Shown here: one piece after another, positions 8,185 to 15,791 of the stretch
Layout of the letters: the number at the start of each line of letters is the position of its first letter
Numbering within the stretch: the stretch's first letter is position 1
NCBI RefSeq assembly: GCF_008274585.1
Contig: NZ_VTRT01000012.1
Span: 1 to 49,025, forward strand
Reading direction: 5' to 3'
DNA from: Pedobacter sp. BS3
GTDB taxonomy: Bacteria; Bacteroidota; Bacteroidia; Sphingobacteriales; Sphingobacteriaceae
DNA length: 49,025 nucleotides
Notes under the pieces: generated by a model
What the model was told of the DNA's origin: nothing
Databases searched by the model: none
What the model saw: only the letters and a program-made list of their open reading frames with translations
Program-made: the position numbers and the translations under genes

Positions 8185-8468
8185 TGTCTACAAGGAAACT
8201 ATCTAATATCTCTGTTTCAAAATTCGAATCATTTTTAGAGCTTGCTCAATGTAAACTTGTACGGCAAACAGGCGGGCATATCGTTTATTCAAGATGCGAT
8301 TGTTTAAGACCGATAATATTTCAATCGCATATTGACCCAATGCCAGAATTTATTGTAAAAAACAACCTAAGAATATTGGGTTATTCTAAAAACGATTTTT
8401 TTGATATTCTTGAATGTAAAGTAACTGTTAAAAGAAAGGGGAATTCCTTTATATTAAGTACGGATTAA
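8184..8468 (+). CDS. HicA-like mRNA interferase toxin
   Basis: This 94-residue protein has the HicA double-stranded-RNA-binding-like pattern. RQTGGHIVYSR carries the catalytic G-x-H histidine, and HIDPMPEFIVKNNLRILGYSKNDF corresponds to the conserved helix-strand end of the domain. HicA toxins cleave mRNA and are blocked by HicB. The gene follows its antitoxin with a 1-nt overlap. Antitoxin-first order is less usual than hicA-hicB but occurs. The C-terminus is about 20 residues longer than minimal HicA proteins. Activity is inferred from the motif and the neighbour. Confidence 0.72.
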   Translation: MSTRKLSNISVSKFESFLELAQCKLVRQTGGHIVYSRCDCLRPIIFQSHIDPMPEFIVKNNLRILGYSKNDFFDILECKVTVKRKGNSFILSTD

Positions 8469-8525
8469 ATACCGCCTAAATCCCCGGGCTAATATTTAAC
8501 AAGTATAATAAAGTAACAATTGAAT

Positions 8526-8807
8526 ATGATCAACGTAAACGAATATTTTGGAGGCTCTGTTAAATCCTTAGGCTATGAGCTTGCCGGCAATAAATCAACC
8601 GTGGGTGTTATTGCACCGGGCGAGTATGAGTTCGGTACATCCACACATGAAACCATGCACATTATTGAAGGCAGCTTATCAGCTTTACTGCCCGAAGCAA
8701 TCAACTGGCAAACCTACGCTGCCGGACAGGCTTTCGAAGTTGAAAAAGGAACTTCATTCAAAGTAAAGACCGATGCTCCTGTTGCTTACCTGTGCCAATA
8801 CAAGTAG
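8526..8807 (+). CDS. ppnP: Pyrimidine/purine nucleoside phosphorylase PpnP (YaiE family)
   Basis: This 93-residue single cupin domain matches the family length (94 in E. coli). It starts with VNEYFGGSVKSLGYE and contains GVIAPGEYEFGTSTHETMHIIEGSL, the conserved cupin core, then WQTYAAGQAFEVEKGTSFKVKT. PpnP splits nucleosides with phosphate to a base and ribose-1-phosphate, with broad substrate range. ATG at 8526 gives the family start; a TTG two codons upstream is not needed. Its stop codon is the first triplet of a heptamer array. Confidence 0.9.
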   Translation: MINVNEYFGGSVKSLGYELAGNKSTVGVIAPGEYEFGTSTHETMHIIEGSLSALLPEAINWQTYAAGQAFEVEKGTSFKVKTDAPVAYLCQYK

Positions 8808-8839
8808 TTGATTAGTTGTTTGCGGTTAGTTGTTAGATA
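8805..8839. repeat. Heptamer array, TTAGTTG type
   Basis: There are five contiguous 7-bp units, two of them TTAGTTG and the others close variants. The array begins at the ppnP stop codon. The remainder of the gap to 8999 shows nothing recognisable. A similar motif occurs at 30951-30979. Confidence 0.75.
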
Positions 8840-8999
8840 TTTCTGCCCTTCCGGATAAATTTTACCTGCTTATTCTGATGATTGATGATTAGATGGGATC
8901 TCCGGTTTCATGATTTATAATTTTTTTTGCCATAGTATAAAATATATCACCAGCGAAGACGTTTAGTTTAAACTAATAAATCAATAAATAGCTTCGCTT

Positions 9000-9218
9000 A
9001 TGATTAAAATATCTACATCAAAACAGTCTAAAACTGGCAATTTAACCGAAAACAGGGGTTTTATTCATGCCGGCTCATCTGCCGTTGTACCAGAAAGCTT
9101 AACGGATGATGAACAGAAATTTATGCGGCATCTTACCGATCAGTTAAATAGTCTGGAGAAATCGCCGTCAGAAAACGTTATTCAGCATATACTGGCTTAT
9201 TCTAAAAAGTTAGATTGA
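9000..9218 (+). CDS. Small hypothetical protein
   Basis: This 72-residue polar protein has no membrane segment or signal peptide. The first half is basic and Ser/Thr/Gly-rich, the second half (from about residue 34) looks helical and charged. It has an ATG start, reasonable codon use for this genome, and stops just before a heptamer array. I do not recognise it. It lies between ppnP and the convergent AEC transporter and could be monocistronic. Confidence 0.5.
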   Translation: MIKISTSKQSKTGNLTENRGFIHAGSSAVVPESLTDDEQKFMRHLTDQLNSLEKSPSENVIQHILAYSKKLD

Positions 9219-9221
9219 GGA

Positions 9222-9297
9222 AAGGTTGTAAGGTGAAAGACATAAGGTTTAAGGCTAGCCATTAGTTCATAGTTGATGGCTCACGATCAATAGTGCT
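9222..9297. repeat. Compound heptamer array (AAGGTTT then TAGTTGA types)
   Basis: AAGG/AAGA starts fall at 9222, 9230, 9237, 9244 and 9251, followed by TAGTTCA, TAGTTGA, TGGCTCA and related 7-bp units to about 9297. The array fills the gap between two convergent genes. Confidence 0.7.
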
Positions 9298-9299
9298 TA

Positions 9300-10205
9300 T
9301 TACCAGATAAGCTGCATCACGCCATACCAGAAAGCCGTAGTTATAAAAGCCAGCCCTATGCCCAGGCCCACCATCAAATTTGCCAGTTGCGGATTTAGTT
9401 TGTACTGATCGGCCAGGATGCTTCCTGTTACCAGGGATGGCATGGCCGCTTCAAATACACCAAGCCGGGGTATAATGCCTTTTACATTTAAAAGGAAGGC
9501 TAAACACAATACCAGCGCCGGAGCAATGAGCAGTTTATAGAAAAGTCCCCATGAGAGGTATCTTATTTCAATACCGGATGTTGATAACCTGAGCTGCAAT
9601 CCGATGGAGAATAACGCCAATGGCGCCATGGTTACCACCAGCTTGTCCAGCAACGGGTTTACAGGCGAGATATCCATAAACCGGGGCAGGATAAGTGCCA
9701 GTATAAACGCGATAAACGGCGGAAATTTTAATGCTCTGACAACAATCGTCTTAACCGATAATCCATCTTGCTGAGATGAGCGTAAAGCCGTAATAATGCC
9801 TACGGTAGATAGTAAAACAAAAGTAACCTGGTCGCATATTATCGCGATGCTTAATGTTTGCTCGCCATAATACGCCGCGATAAGCGGAAAACCAAGGAAC
9901 GAGGTATTTGACAATCCGGCAGACAGCTTCAGGGCGCCACTGGTTTCTCTTGAGATGGGATATAACTTTGCCATCAGCGTGACCAGCAACCAGGCTCCTA
10001 CCCATACAATGACAGGCGAAGCTGCCGGAAAAATCATCCTGCTGTTCCATTCAATTTGGGGAATATATTTCAGGGAGAGCGCCGGTAATGCAATATAAAG
10101 CACCCAGGCATTGATGCTGCGAAAAGAATCTTTAGGTAAAACCTTCAAAAGATTAAACAATATCCCCGCACCCAGCGAGACAATAATGAGAAGAAAATTG
10201 ACCAT
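9300..10205 (-). CDS. AEC-family (auxin efflux carrier-like) transporter
   Basis: This 301-residue integral membrane protein has about ten hydrophobic helices arranged as two halves, with INAWVLYIALPALSLKYI near the start and AAMPSLVTGSILADQYKLNPQLAN near the end, as in bacterial AEC/MdcF-type carriers. These move carboxylates such as malate or malonate. The divergent neighbour is malate dehydrogenase, which makes a dicarboxylate substrate attractive but unproven. ATG at 10205. Confidence 0.85.
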   Translation of the reverse strand: MVNFLLIIVSLGAGILFNLLKVLPKDSFRSINAWVLYIALPALSLKYIPQIEWNSRMIFPAASPVIVWVGAWLLVTLMAKLYPISRETSGALKLSAGLSNTSFLGFPLIAAYYGEQTLSIAIICDQVTFVLLSTVGIITALRSSQQDGLSVKTIVVRALKFPPFIAFILALILPRFMDISPVNPLLDKLVVTMAPLALFSIGLQLRLSTSGIEIRYLSWGLFYKLLIAPALVLCLAFLLNVKGIIPRLGVFEAAMPSLVTGSILADQYKLNPQLANLMVGLGIGLAFITTAFWYGVMQLIW

Positions 10206-10376
10206 GAATTGGCCGGCAAATTAGAAATTTTCAACGGAAACTTCAGATCGCTTTTATAAGGGCTTCCAATTCGCGTTTTAGAACAATACTCCTTTATCGT
10301 TTCTTGTACTGATTGTTAAATCCTTTATTCACTACCTCCCAATTGTCAGAAAAAGGTTACAAATAGCCTAAAAGGG

Positions 10377-10407
10377 TTTTACAAACAATGTCAAATGTGT
10401 AACTTCG
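10377..10407 (+). promoter_or_regulatory. Candidate mdh promoter (Bacteroidota type)
   Basis: TTTT at 10377-10380, a 19-bp gap, then TAACTTCG at 10400-10407 approximate the TTTG-N19-TANNTTTG consensus of the primary sigma factor in this phylum. The -7 box lies 37 bp upstream of the mdh ATG. Confidence 0.45.
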
Positions 10408-10444
10408 GGCACTTTGTTAACATTCTAAATCATTATAATTCAAC

Positions 10445-11383
10445 ATGAAAATAACCGTAGTTGGTGCCGGTGCCGTAGGTGCAACCTGTGCCGATAACAT
10501 TGCCCGCAAGGAATTAGCCGAAGAGCTTATTTTGTTAGACATCAAAGAAGGTTTTGCCGAAGGTAAAGCTATTGATATGATGCAAACCGCCGCCTTGCTT
10601 GGATTTGATACCAAAATTAAAGGCGTTACCAATGATTATGCGGCTACCGCCGATTCTGAGGTAGTTGTCATCACATCAGGTCTGCCCCGTAAACCCGGCA
10701 TGACCCGTGAAGAACTGATCGGCACCAACGCGGGTATTGTGAAGCAGGTTACCGAGAATATTTTAAAATATTCGCCCAATACCATCATCATTGTGGTTTC
10801 TAACCCAATGGATACTATGAATTACCTGACGCTGAAAACTTCAGGCTTACCTAAAAACCGTATCTTAGGAATGGGCGGCGCTTTAGATTCAGCACGTTTC
10901 AGGTATTACCTGAGCCAGGAACTGGGCTGCTCGCCGGCCGATCTGAACGCCGTGGTTATCGGCGGTCACGGCGATACCACCATGATCCCGTTGATTGACC
11001 ATGCTACCTGGAACAGTGTTCCGGTTACCAACTTCCTGAGCAAAGAGCAACAGGAAAAAATTGTTGCTGCAACCATGGTGGGCGGCGCTACCTTAACCAA
11101 ACTGATCGGTACTTCTGCCTGGTATGCACCCGGCGCCGGAACTGCCGCCATGGTTGAAGCTATTGTACGCGATGAGAAAAAACTGATCTCATGCGGCGTT
11201 GCCTTAGACGGCGAGTACGGACAAAGCGATATTTCGCTGGTTGTACCGGTTATATTGGGCAAAAACGGATGGGAAAAGATCATTGACTTTAAACTGACTG
11301 CCGACCAGCAAGCTGCCTTTAACAAAAGCGCCGACGCAGTACGTACCATGAACCAGGTTCTAAAAGATTCTAACATTATTTAA
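10445..11383 (+). CDS. mdh: Malate dehydrogenase (NAD-dependent)
   Basis: This 312-residue LDH-like malate dehydrogenase interconverts malate and oxaloacetate in the TCA cycle. The Rossmann motif VVGAGAVGATCA opens the protein. An aspartate at residue 32 (LLDI) after strand 2 indicates NAD preference. The substrate-binding arginines are in GLPRKPGMTREEL, and the catalytic pair is in LDSARFR and GGHGDTT. Full length with a typical start. The retropepsin-like gene follows 20 bp later, so co-transcription is likely. Confidence 0.96.
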   Translation: MKITVVGAGAVGATCADNIARKELAEELILLDIKEGFAEGKAIDMMQTAALLGFDTKIKGVTNDYAATADSEVVVITSGLPRKPGMTREELIGTNAGIVKQVTENILKYSPNTIIIVVSNPMDTMNYLTLKTSGLPKNRILGMGGALDSARFRYYLSQELGCSPADLNAVVIGGHGDTTMIPLIDHATWNSVPVTNFLSKEQQEKIVAATMVGGATLTKLIGTSAWYAPGAGTAAMVEAIVRDEKKLISCGVALDGEYGQSDISLVVPVILGKNGWEKIIDFKLTADQQAAFNKSADAVRTMNQVLKDSNII

Positions 11384-11403
11384 CGCAGAATCTATCGATA
11401 TTC

Positions 11404-11829
11404 ATGATAACTGTTCCTTTAGAAGTTATCAGTCTTCAAGACGACGGCTTCCACCTGCTGGTGGAAGTTGTTGTTTTTGGGCATACCTTTAAAGCGGTAC
11501 TGGATACGGGGGCATCGCGTACCGTGCTGGATAAGCAACAAATCACCGAACTGGCCCAGGAAGAACATTTGCTTGTCCTGTCGGATAAGCTCTCTACCGG
11601 TCTCGGTACTACCACAATGGAAAGCTTCACTATCACATTACCAGACTTCAGGATCGGCAGCCTTGAATTGACCAATTTTGAAACCGCAGTGATTGACCTG
11701 TCGACTATTAATTATGCGTACACCAACCTTGAATTTGAACCGGTTATCGGTGTCATCGGCGGCGATATCCTGATGAAACACCGGGCTGTTATTAACTACG
11801 CCGGGCAAACGCTTCGTTTGGAGATTTAA
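11404..11829 (+). CDS. Retropepsin-like aspartic protease family protein
   Basis: This 141-residue single aspartyl-protease-like domain carries the motif VLDTGASRTVLD at residues 32-43, with the catalytic aspartate at 34, and a C-terminal GVIGGDILMKHRAVINY matching the conserved hydrophobic-G-D/N motif. Such half-size domains act as dimers. No signal peptide is seen, so a cytoplasmic role is likely. The natural substrate is unknown. It is probably expressed from the mdh transcript. Confidence 0.82.
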   Translation: MITVPLEVISLQDDGFHLLVEVVVFGHTFKAVLDTGASRTVLDKQQITELAQEEHLLVLSDKLSTGLGTTTMESFTITLPDFRIGSLELTNFETAVIDLSTINYAYTNLEFEPVIGVIGGDILMKHRAVINYAGQTLRLEI

Positions 11830-11835
11830 TGGGTT

Positions 11836-11856
11836 CAGGCGGAAGGCATAAGGTTA
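11836..11856. repeat. Short heptamer array
   Basis: CAGGCGG, AAGGCAT and AAGGTTA occur at exact 7-bp spacing, just after the retropepsin-like gene. It is only three units and is supported mainly by its likeness to the longer AAGG-type arrays at 9222 and 20086. Nothing else is seen between 11857 and the manA leader. Confidence 0.5.
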
Positions 11857-12030
11857 ATATGCTCCCTAAAATAGAGGCAAAAACAAGGAAGGAGTAGGTG
11901 AAGCGAAATCCTTACTATTCGGAAGAAGTTTGCAGTGTAATCTAATAACCCGGCATTTTTGCAAAACATCCGATACCGGTTCACGCTTAATAAAAGCAAT
12001 TGCTTAATTTAGCCGATATCATTAAAAATT

Positions 12031-13023
12031 ATGTCTGCATTATATCCGTTTATTTTCAAAACCATTTTCAAAGACAAAATATGGGGAGGCGATAAAATAA
12101 AAACCTATCTCCATAAAGATTTCTCTCCCCTGCCAAACTGCGGCGAAACCTGGGAAATATCTGGTGTGAAAGGCGATGTTTCCGTAATCAAAAACGGTCC
12201 GCTGGCAGGTAAAGATCTTGCCGAAATACTAAGTACTTACCAAGGTGAACTGGTTGGCAAGCACAATTACCAGCGTTTCGGCAATGAATTCCCCATACTG
12301 GTAAAGTTTATTGACGCTAACGATGATCTCTCTATACAGGTGCATCCGAATGATGAGCTGGCCGAAAAGCGGCATCACTCCAAAGGGAAAACCGAAATGT
12401 GGTATGTTATCCAGGCCGACCCCGGCTCTACTCTCATCTCGGGATTTAACCAGGAAGTGAATGAGCAGATCTATCTCGATAAGCTCAATAGCGGTCACAT
12501 CATGGATATCCTGAACCGCGAGCAGGTACATGCCGGCGATGTATTCTTTTTACCGGCCGGCCGGGTGCACACCATTGGCAAGGGCTTACTGATCGCCGAA
12601 ATTCAGCAAACTTCAGACATCACCTACCGGATATATGATTTTGACCGGGTTGATGCGCAAGGTCATAAGCGTGAGCTGCATACGCAGGAAGCCCTCGCAG
12701 CACTTGATTATCATGTGTATCCGCATTACAAGAGCCAATACACCCCGGCAAAAAACGAACCCGTTAACGTGGCCCGGTGTCCATACTTTACAACCAACAT
12801 CCTGGAGTATACGCAGGATACACAACATGATTATTCCGCACTGGATTCATTCGTTATCCACGTATGTGTATCGGGTGCATATAGCATTCGTTACAACGAT
12901 ACCCATCTTGATGTAACAATGGGCGATTGCGTGCTGATTCCCGCATCAATAACTAACATCGGCATCCAAACATCCGGAGGCTTTAAAATACTGGAAAGCT
13001 TTATCGAGAAAGAGTCCGATTAA
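12031..13023 (+). CDS. manA: Type I mannose-6-phosphate isomerase
   Basis: This 330-residue cupin isomerase interconverts fructose-6-phosphate and mannose-6-phosphate. Zinc-site residues lie in LSIQVHPND and GKTEMWYVI, and the later AGRVHTIGKG carries the last histidine. The opening IFKTIFKDKIWGG and GETWEISG are typical of short bacterial forms. A TAATTTAG at 12005-12012 resembles a -7 box. The M42 peptidase gene begins 17 bp downstream, so the two are probably co-transcribed. Confidence 0.92.
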   Translation: MSALYPFIFKTIFKDKIWGGDKIKTYLHKDFSPLPNCGETWEISGVKGDVSVIKNGPLAGKDLAEILSTYQGELVGKHNYQRFGNEFPILVKFIDANDDLSIQVHPNDELAEKRHHSKGKTEMWYVIQADPGSTLISGFNQEVNEQIYLDKLNSGHIMDILNREQVHAGDVFFLPAGRVHTIGKGLLIAEIQQTSDITYRIYDFDRVDAQGHKRELHTQEALAALDYHVYPHYKSQYTPAKNEPVNVARCPYFTTNILEYTQDTQHDYSALDSFVIHVCVSGAYSIRYNDTHLDVTMGDCVLIPASITNIGIQTSGGFKILESFIEKESD

Positions 13024-13040
13024 TTTTATTCTGTTTAAAC

Positions 13041-14147
13041 ATGGCAAAAAAGAAAGAACATACAACTGCTTCGGTAGTAACCGAAAAATCACTTCAGTTT
13101 TTAGAACAATACATCAACAATCCCTCTCCCACCGGTTTTGAGTGGGAAGGACAAAAATTATGGCTGGATTATATCAGGCCATACATCGACGAGCATTTTG
13201 TTGACAATTACGGTACGGCCGTAGGCGTGATCAATCCCGAAGCTGAATATAAAGTGGTCATTGAAGCTCATGCCGATGAAATATCCTGGTTTGTAAATTA
13301 CATCTCCAAAGAGGGCTTTATTTATGTCATCCGTAACGGCGGCTCCGACCACCAGATTGCACCTTCCAAACGCGTAAACATCCATACCGATAAAGGCATC
13401 GTAAAAGCAGTGTTCGGATGGCCGGCTATTCATACCCGTCATGGCGAAAAAGAAGAAGCGCCTACATTAAAGAACATCTTTCTCGATTGCGGTTGCACCT
13501 CTAAAGAAGAAGTTGAAGCGCTGGGCATTCATGTAGGCAGCGTAATTACATACGAGGATGAGTTTATCGTACTTAACGACCGCTACTACGTTGGGCGGGC
13601 GCTGGATAATCGCATTGGCGGATTTATGATTGCCGAGGTTGCCCGCCTGCTGAAAGAAAATAAGAAAAAACTACCTTTCGGCTTATATATTGTTAATGCA
13701 GTACAAGAAGAAATCGGTCTGCGTGGCGCCGAAATGATCGCACACCGTATCAAACCAAACGTTGCCATTATTACCGATGTAACGCATGACACCCAAACGC
13801 CCATGATCAATAAAGTTGTTCAGGGAGACCTGTCTGCAGGAAAAGGGCCGGTTGTATCTTATGCCCCGGCAGTTCAAACCAACCTGAACAAGCTGTTGGT
13901 AAGTACAGCGGAGAGCAAAGGTATTCCGTTCCAGCGTCAGGCTTCGTCCCGCTCTACGGGTACCGATACCGATGCCTTTGCTTATTCGAACGATGGCGTG
14001 GTTTCGGCATTAATATCGCTACCCTTACGCTACATGCATACCACGGTAGAAATGGTGCATAAAGAAGATGTGGATAATGTTATCCGGTTAATTTATGAAG
14101 TATTGCTGGCTATTAAACCTGGACACGATTTCAGGAATATTTCCTAA
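13041..14147 (+). CDS. M42-family metallopeptidase (glutamyl aminopeptidase/deblocking type)
   Basis: This 368-residue dimetal aminopeptidase has its metal ligands and catalytic residues in VIEAHADEISWFV (H), GRALDNRIGG (bridging D), AVQEEIGLRG (catalytic EE), ITDVTHDT (D) and LRYMHTTVEM (H). The PSPTGFEWEG start is typical of M42 enzymes, which trim peptides in the cytoplasm as large self-compartmentalised assemblies. Its last codons overlap the first copy of a 39-bp direct duplication (14140-14178), so its native terminator now lies 1.6 kb away at 15753-15770. Confidence 0.92.
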   Translation: MAKKKEHTTASVVTEKSLQFLEQYINNPSPTGFEWEGQKLWLDYIRPYIDEHFVDNYGTAVGVINPEAEYKVVIEAHADEISWFVNYISKEGFIYVIRNGGSDHQIAPSKRVNIHTDKGIVKAVFGWPAIHTRHGEKEEAPTLKNIFLDCGCTSKEEVEALGIHVGSVITYEDEFIVLNDRYYVGRALDNRIGGFMIAEVARLLKENKKKLPFGLYIVNAVQEEIGLRGAEMIAHRIKPNVAIITDVTHDTQTPMINKVVQGDLSAGKGPVVSYAPAVQTNLNKLLVSTAESKGIPFQRQASSRSTGTDTDAFAYSNDGVVSALISLPLRYMHTTVEMVHKEDVDNVIRLIYEVLLAIKPGHDFRNIS

Positions 14148-14178
14148 GTCAGATTCCTTTTCATACAAACAAAAAAGG
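14140..14178 (+). repeat. 39-bp direct repeat, left copy
   Basis: Positions 14140-14178 are identical to 15716-15754. The left copy includes the stop codon of the M42 gene; the right copy leads into the hairpin of the terminator before rpoC. The duplicated pair brackets the MITE-like element and the DUF4143 ATPase gene. Confidence 0.95.
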
Positions 14179-14316
14179 GGCTGTCTCAAAAGTCCCCTAT
14201 GGTCATCCTGAGCCTGTCGAAGGATTGGTTCATTATGGCTACAGGCGCTTCCCCCGAGAATTCGGGGTCAGCGTGACTGTAAATAGATGGTTTTACTGAC
14301 TTTTGAGACAACCTCT
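14176..14316. mobile_element. MITE-like element A
   Basis: A 141-bp non-coding element has 19-bp terminal inverted repeats (14176-14194 and 14298-14316, two mismatches) with core CTGTCTCAAAAGTC. Inside are an imperfect palindrome CCCCGA-N4-TCGGGG (14252-14267) and the dispersed-repeat-like CATCCTGAGCCTGTCGAAGG. No target-site duplication was identified. Its ends resemble those of element B at 43433-43592. Confidence 0.7.
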
Positions 14317-14464
14317 TTCTATTTTCTAAATCATACAAATAAATAATGTAAATAATGGTGCTTCAATAGCTATATTAAGGCAAAGTAATTTATATTACCA
14401 ATATATAAATGTTTACTTTACTAAAATAAGATCTCTTATATTTGTAATATAAACTTTAGAGATC

Positions 14465-15682
14465 ATGTTGCTCAAATCAGAAATAGAGACTGCTTACCTA
14501 CTGCAACAAGCCAAGTTGCAAAACAAAGAAATTGTAATAAACAGGGATAGCGCCAATCTTGTTGATATAAAGAGCGGTGCCGTTCAAATTGTTTCGGGTA
14601 TAAGGCGTTGTGGAAAAAGCACTTTACTCAGAGGGCTGATGAAAAACTATCGTAAAACGGCATTTTTAAACTTTGAAGATCCCAGGATATTCGGTTTTCG
14701 GGTGAGCGATTTTCCCAAACTGGATGAAATTATCCCCAAAAACACGGAAGCTTATTTTTTTGATGAAATACAAAACGTACCTCAATGGGAGCTTTATGTA
14801 CGGCAGTTGCACGATGATGGCAAAAAAGTATTTATCACCGGGTCAAACGCTTCCATGCTTAGTCGCGATTTAGGAACAAGACTTACTGGCCGATATCTGA
14901 ACACAGAATTATTTCCATTTTCTTACACAGAGTATCTTCGTTATAATAAAGAGAAAAAAAGTGAGATATCTTATCAAAATTACCTTACCAAAGGCGGTTT
15001 CCCCGAATTTCTGGTATCAGAAAACCCCGAAATTCTGCAAAATCTTTTAAAAGATATTGTATATCGGGATATTGCTGTACGGTACGGAATAAGAAATGCC
15101 AATACCCTGGTTAATATTACCCTGTTCTTATTATCCAATATAGGCAAAGAAACCTCTTTCAACAGTCTAAAAAAGGCGTTTGAAGTAGGCTCAGCAAATA
15201 GCATAAGCGATTATCTGAGCTGGCTCGAAGATGCTTATTTATTGTTTTTTTTACAAAAGTTCAGCTGGTCTGCCAAAAGCAGACAGATAAGTCCCAAAAA
15301 AGTGTATGCCATAGATAACGGTCTGGCAAAAGCAAATACACTAAGTTTTACCTCCGATTACGGGCGATTGTTGGAAAACCAGGTTTTTATTTACTTGAGA
15401 ACTGCCGGAAAGACATTGTATTATTTTCGCGAAGTAAAAGAATGTGACTTTGTGGTTTTTAATCAAAATAAATGTATAGCGGCAATTCAGGTTTGTTACG
15501 AACTTACAACTGACAATAAAGACAGGGAAATCAATGGATTGGCAGCAGCTATGGATTTTTTCAGCTTAAAAAAAGGATATATTGTTACGCTCAGTCAACA
15601 AGATAGCTTTCACTTTAACGAAAAAGAAATAGTTTGTGTTCCTGCACATGTGTTCTTTTCTGAAGATATATTTCAAGTTTGA
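14465..15682 (+). CDS. AAA-type ATP-binding protein with DUF4143 domain
   Basis: This 405-residue protein has an N-terminal AAA_14 P-loop domain with Walker A GIRRCGKST at residues 45-53 and Walker B YFFDEIQ at 97-103, and a GSNASMLSRDLGTRLTGR sensor/arginine region. The C-terminal DUF4143 domain resembles a restriction-endonuclease fold and includes LLENQVFIYLR and YFREVKECDFVV. These ATPases are widespread, patchily distributed and of unknown function. The gene is more A/T-rich than its neighbours and lies inside the segment bracketed by the 39-bp duplication, consistent with recent gain. Confidence 0.88.
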   Translation: MLLKSEIETAYLLQQAKLQNKEIVINRDSANLVDIKSGAVQIVSGIRRCGKSTLLRGLMKNYRKTAFLNFEDPRIFGFRVSDFPKLDEIIPKNTEAYFFDEIQNVPQWELYVRQLHDDGKKVFITGSNASMLSRDLGTRLTGRYLNTELFPFSYTEYLRYNKEKKSEISYQNYLTKGGFPEFLVSENPEILQNLLKDIVYRDIAVRYGIRNANTLVNITLFLLSNIGKETSFNSLKKAFEVGSANSISDYLSWLEDAYLLFFLQKFSWSAKSRQISPKKVYAIDNGLAKANTLSFTSDYGRLLENQVFIYLRTAGKTLYYFREVKECDFVVFNQNKCIAAIQVCYELTTDNKDREINGLAAAMDFFSLKKGYIVTLSQQDSFHFNEKEIVCVPAHVFFSEDIFQV

Positions 15683-15715
15683 TCATAAACGGGCAACCAG
15701 GGCCTTCAGAATACG

Positions 15716-15754
15716 TTTCCTAAGTCAGATTCCTTTTCATACAAACAAAAAAGG
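15716..15754 (+). repeat. 39-bp direct repeat, right copy
   Basis: Identical to 14140-14178. It is preceded by about 25 bp that weakly resemble the 3' end of the M42 gene (an in-frame P-G then S-stop pattern), and it runs directly into the terminator hairpin. Confidence 0.95.
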
Positions 15755-15770
15755 CGCTCATTTGAGCGCC
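15753..15770. terminator. Bidirectional intrinsic terminator after rpoC
   Basis: A perfect 8-bp stem (15753-15760 with 15763-15770) is flanked by an A run on the left and TTTCTATTT on the right. It would work for the minus-strand rpoC, 21 bp away, and for plus-strand transcripts from the ATPase side. Confidence 0.85.
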
Positions 15771-15791
15771 TTTCTATTTAGCTAAAGCCTG

